Part shown: positions 61,164 through 64,000 of the stretch, piece after piece
Position numbering within the stretch: the stretch's first letter is position 1
Layout of the letters: each line of letters begins with the position of its first letter
From: Microcebus murinus
Lineage: Eukaryota > Chordata > Mammalia > Primates > Cheirogaleidae
Assembly (NCBI RefSeq): GCF_040939455.1
Contig: NC_134107.1
Span: 9,859,537 to 9,923,536, forward strand
Reading direction: 5' to 3'
Length of the DNA: 64,000 nt
Notes under the pieces: generated by a model
What the model saw: the letters and a program-made list of their open reading frames with translations, nothing else
The model's database searches: none
Told to the model about the DNA's origin: nothing
Position numbers and translations under genes: made by a program

Positions 61164-62217
61164 GTGAGGACTTCTTCAGCCTGTCCCCAGTTTGCTCCTC
61201 CCAAGTGCTTGGGAGGGCGACCCTCTCCCTTACCTGTGTGGGTGGGGGCACCTAGAGGCCCAGGGCAGAGCGGTCGCTGCGGCTCCTGCAGCTGCTGAGG
61301 TCCAGGGAAAGGCCTGGCTCCTGCTGAGGTTCCAGAGCGGCAGGGACACTGGGCGGGGGGGACCCCAGGCAGTCGGGACCCCAGGCGGCAAGCTCCAGGT
61401 GGGCAGCCGTCCCCACAGCAGGTAGGGCTGAGTCAACAGAGTGAGACCAGGAGAGGCCAGGAGGGCAGAGAAACGCAGCCACTGGCCAGCTGAGCCATGT
61501 CCCAGGCTCCTGGTGGGGGAACCCCATACCTGGACCATCCAGGCTGTGGAGGGGCCTCGGGCCACCCACCATGATGCCCCACGCCACCCTTGGGCCAGGG
61601 GCTGGCAGGTCTGATCTGGGAACCCCTCCCAGAGGCCCCTTCCTCAGCATCACGTGGTTTACAAGAGCCACGCACGCCCAGCCCGGGGTCCGAGAGCCCC
61701 ACCCAGGGGCCCAGCCCAGCCCGAGAGCCCCCAGGACAGCGCAGGCTCTCAGAGGCCCCCCCTGCGCACCAGCCCCCAAGAGCTGGGAGGCTGCCTGTCC
61801 TCACTCAGGGCGGCCTTGGCCCCCACCTGCCCCTGCCCACCCGAGGTCCCAGAGTGACCCCGTGCTGGCTGTCTCGTGGCCCCCCAAGGTGGGCGGCACG
61901 TCCGGAATTCCTGGCGGCCGAGAAGCACATGGTTTCAGGCCGGCGTGGACTTCACCTTAGTCCCCTCTCAGGTTCCCGTCCCTCTGTCCCCCGGCCGCAC
62001 GTTGTCTTACCCCTCTCTGGGAACGGGGACCAAACGGATGTTTGGAAAGCCACCGCGCCGTGCTCCAGCAGGTGACGCAGGTCCTCGGGAGCAGCCTGTG
62101 AACACACTCGAGGCTCAGCCTTCGGGAGTCACAGCGAGCACAGTGTCCCCAGGGGGGCCCTCCCCAGGCCCAGCGGGGACCCGCCTGCTGTCTAACGGCC
62201 TCCCCCAACCGTTCCAG
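61164..62217 (+). other. ANO1 intron 18
   Basis: 1.05 kb of GC-rich unique sequence, no repeat recognised; acceptor AACCGTTCCAG. Confidence 0.75.
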
Positions 62218-62275
62218 GTTTGTGGGACGCCCGGGCGACTACGTGTACATTTTCCGCTCTTTCCGCATGGAGGAG
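62218..62275 (+). CDS. ANO1: ANO1 exon 19: TM5-TM6 loop (residues 628-647)
   Basis: 58 nt: G completing Arg628, then FVGRPGDYVYIFRSFRMEE, donor GAG|gtgagt. Phase 2 in, 0 out. It is the extracellular loop between TM5 and TM6. The next exon should start at the Cys of the CAPGG motif and carry TM6; it was not found before 64000. Confidence 0.96.
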
Positions 62276-63140
62276 GTGAGTGACGTGGCTGCAGCCCCTC
62301 CCGGCCCAGGCTGCCGCACAGTGGGCCCGAAGGCAGCACGTGGTGCATGTCTGCTAAGCAAGCAGCGAGCCCCTTCTTTCCTGTTCTCCTCCTGCGGTGC
62401 TGGGGCTTTGATCTTACTAGTGTGTTCCTATAGGGTGTCCCTAAAGGGACAAAAGCTCTTCGGAGTTTAACGAAAGGGGAAATAAATCACACACCGTTTT
62501 CCTTTCTTTTTTCTTCTTTTATTCCGGTGAGACTTTGACCATTTCTCACTCTGGTTAAGCTGCTTTCATGAGGGCAGGACAGAATGCAGCTGCGTGTTTT
62601 TACCGGCACGCCCACCTCTCTGCCGTCACATACGAGGCTGGCGACGTTTGGCCTCTGCTCAGCGGCTCTGGCCCTGGCTCTGGTCGGGGCACCCCCCCCC
62701 CACCGCCCCCTGTGAGTCACGGCCTGTGACGTGCCCCTCTGTGTGTGTCCCACGAGCGGCGGCTCCCTCAGACCACGCCGGGGCTTCCAGGCCCATGAGC
62801 AGAGCAGCCCAGGTCTCAGAGTGACCGGTCGGCAGTTCCGGCCCACAGAGCAATCGCACTTGGCAGGAAATAGGGGCTGGGCCTTCCTGATAAAGACTTC
62901 ACGAAACCAGGTGGAGAGGGCTGGAGTGGACGTCGAGAGCAGGGCGATCTGGCCACCTGGGGGGCAGCCCAGAGGTCCAGCCACCCGAGGGCAGGGCCCT
63001 GGCCGTCCCAAGACGTGGGTGTCATCCCCAGTCACGGGGGCTTGCAGAAAGCCCATGAAGGGCTCTTCCCTTTTTACGTGACATAGATGACACCTTATGA
63101 AGCCTATCCATAGTTAGAAAAGATGGGGAAATGCCTTTGT

Positions 63141-63228
63141 AGAATAGAATGGAGCAAAGAATAGAATGGAGCAAAAAAAAAAATGGAATTTTTTCATTCT
63201 TTCAAAAATTTTCATTCTTTCAAAAATT
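63141..63228 (+). repeat. Two adjacent short tandem duplications
   Basis: AGAATAGAATGGAGCAAA appears twice with period 17 (63141 and 63158). TTCATTCTTTCAAAAATT appears twice with period 18 (63193 and 63211). An A11 run (63173-63183) lies between them. Confidence 0.85.
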
Positions 63229-63621
63229 CTTTTTATGAAAAGAGGGCTCTCCAAGACAGATTTTCTTTTAGTAACTGTCTATAAAGTTTTGCTCGGGACT
63301 CAGAGAGCATTCACTGTGCCCCAGGGGCCAGCGGGCATCCCTTGCGTTTCCTCTGCCGTGACAAGTCAAGCTTCTTGCCCACAAAGGTGTCTAAACGTCA
63401 CCTGCCTGCCCAGTCCCTGGCCTAAGGTGGCCTCGGAGGGGTGACAGCTGCCTCCCGTGTGGCTTGCCAGCTGCAGGGTCTGTGGACAGGCAGCCTGCGT
63501 GCGGGACAGAGCACCGGCCCGGGGAAGGAGGGGAGCCCGAGACCCACTCCCTGGCAACGCGCTCCCCTCCCCGAGCCTTGGTTCCAGCCCCACAGCCTGC
63601 AGACGAGGATTATTCCTTTCC

Positions 63622-64000
63622 TGCCTTTCCTGGGGCTGCCGCAACAAAACACCACAGACTAGGTGGCTTAAAACACCAGGAATTCATTATCTCACAGTTC
63701 TGGAGGCCAGAAGTCCAAAATTAAGGTGTCACCAGGGCTGTGCTCCCTCCAACGGCTCTAGAGGGGGGGATCCTTCCCGCCTTTTCCAGCTCCTGGTGGG
63801 GGCTGGGAACCCCTGCTGTTCCTTTGGGCCTCGCTCGGCCTCTGTCCTCTCACTGCTCCTTCTTCTGTGTTGGTGTCGTCCCTGCCTACGAGGACACCAG
63901 TCACTGGTCTGAGCCCACCCCCACCCCCCACTGCAGAATGACCTCGCCTCGGTTCCGTGTGCACAGACCCTTTTCCCAGTTAAGGGCGCATTCCCAGCCC
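63622..64000 (-). mobile_element. MLT1-type LTR, antisense, cut by window edge
   Basis: GGGGCTGCCGCAACAAAACA, CACAGACTAGGTGGCTTAAA, TCTCACAGTTCTGGAGGCCA, GAAGTCCAAAATTAAGGTGT and CTACGAGGACACCAGTCACT are an almost complete MLT1 LTR in reverse. Confidence 0.88.

Larger units (their letters stand above)
62276..64000 (+). other. ANO1 intron 19 (continues beyond window)
   Basis: Starts at the GTGAGT donor. It contains short tandem duplications (63141-63228) and an MLT1 LTR fragment (63622 to the edge). No exon found. Confidence 0.8.

Overview
This is a primate genomic window carrying most of the 5' two thirds of one protein-coding gene, ANO1 (anoctamin-1, TMEM16A), the calcium-activated chloride channel. 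All coding exons are on the + strand and in order. Twenty were placed by protein similarity, splice consensus and phase continuity. They encode 647 residues without the optional 22-residue segment b, or 669 with it. The reading starts at an ATG at 86 and stops at a donor at 62276, just before the exon expected to carry TM6 and the first Ca2+-binding residues, so the gene runs past the right edge.

The organism is inferred from repeats. Two Alu elements (3432-3772 and 31276-31607) have the diagnostic body of strepsirrhine (lemur/loris) Alus, including the motif reading GTGGCGTCAGCCTAGCTCAC on this strand. Older MLT1, MIR, MER5A and other ancient eutherian elements are also present. A strepsirrhine primate fits best; the species cannot be named from this alone.

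Layout: 1-460 is a CpG-rich island around exon 1. Introns 1 and 2 (8.2 and 11.5 kb) hold old repeats, an MLT1 LTR split by an Alu, homopolymer G runs and AT-richer unique segments. Exons 2-5 (8406-22813) encode the cytosolic N-terminal and dimerisation domain. Exons 6, 6b and 7 (26007-29262) contain the alternative segment b cassette. Exons 8-12 (33126-51712) complete the N-terminal domain and encode TM1, the cysteine-rich extracellular loop and TM2. Exons 13-15 (53553-56316) encode the first intracellular loop and include the 12-nt EAVK microexon (segment c) and the 26-residue segment d cassette. Exons 16-19 (57271-62275) encode TM3 to TM5 and the following loop.

Between exons lie a 5S rRNA-derived sequence (31933-32053), a GGAT-type satellite with a 64-bp higher-order unit (34675-35100), a four-copy 70-bp minisatellite 190 bp upstream of exon 17 (60160-60439), and a set of MLT1 LTR fragments, most in antisense orientation. 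No second protein-coding gene, CRISPR array or autonomous mobile element was found. The most informative result is that all three internal optional segments of ANO1 (b, c, d) are recognisable with usable splice sites and symmetric phases.
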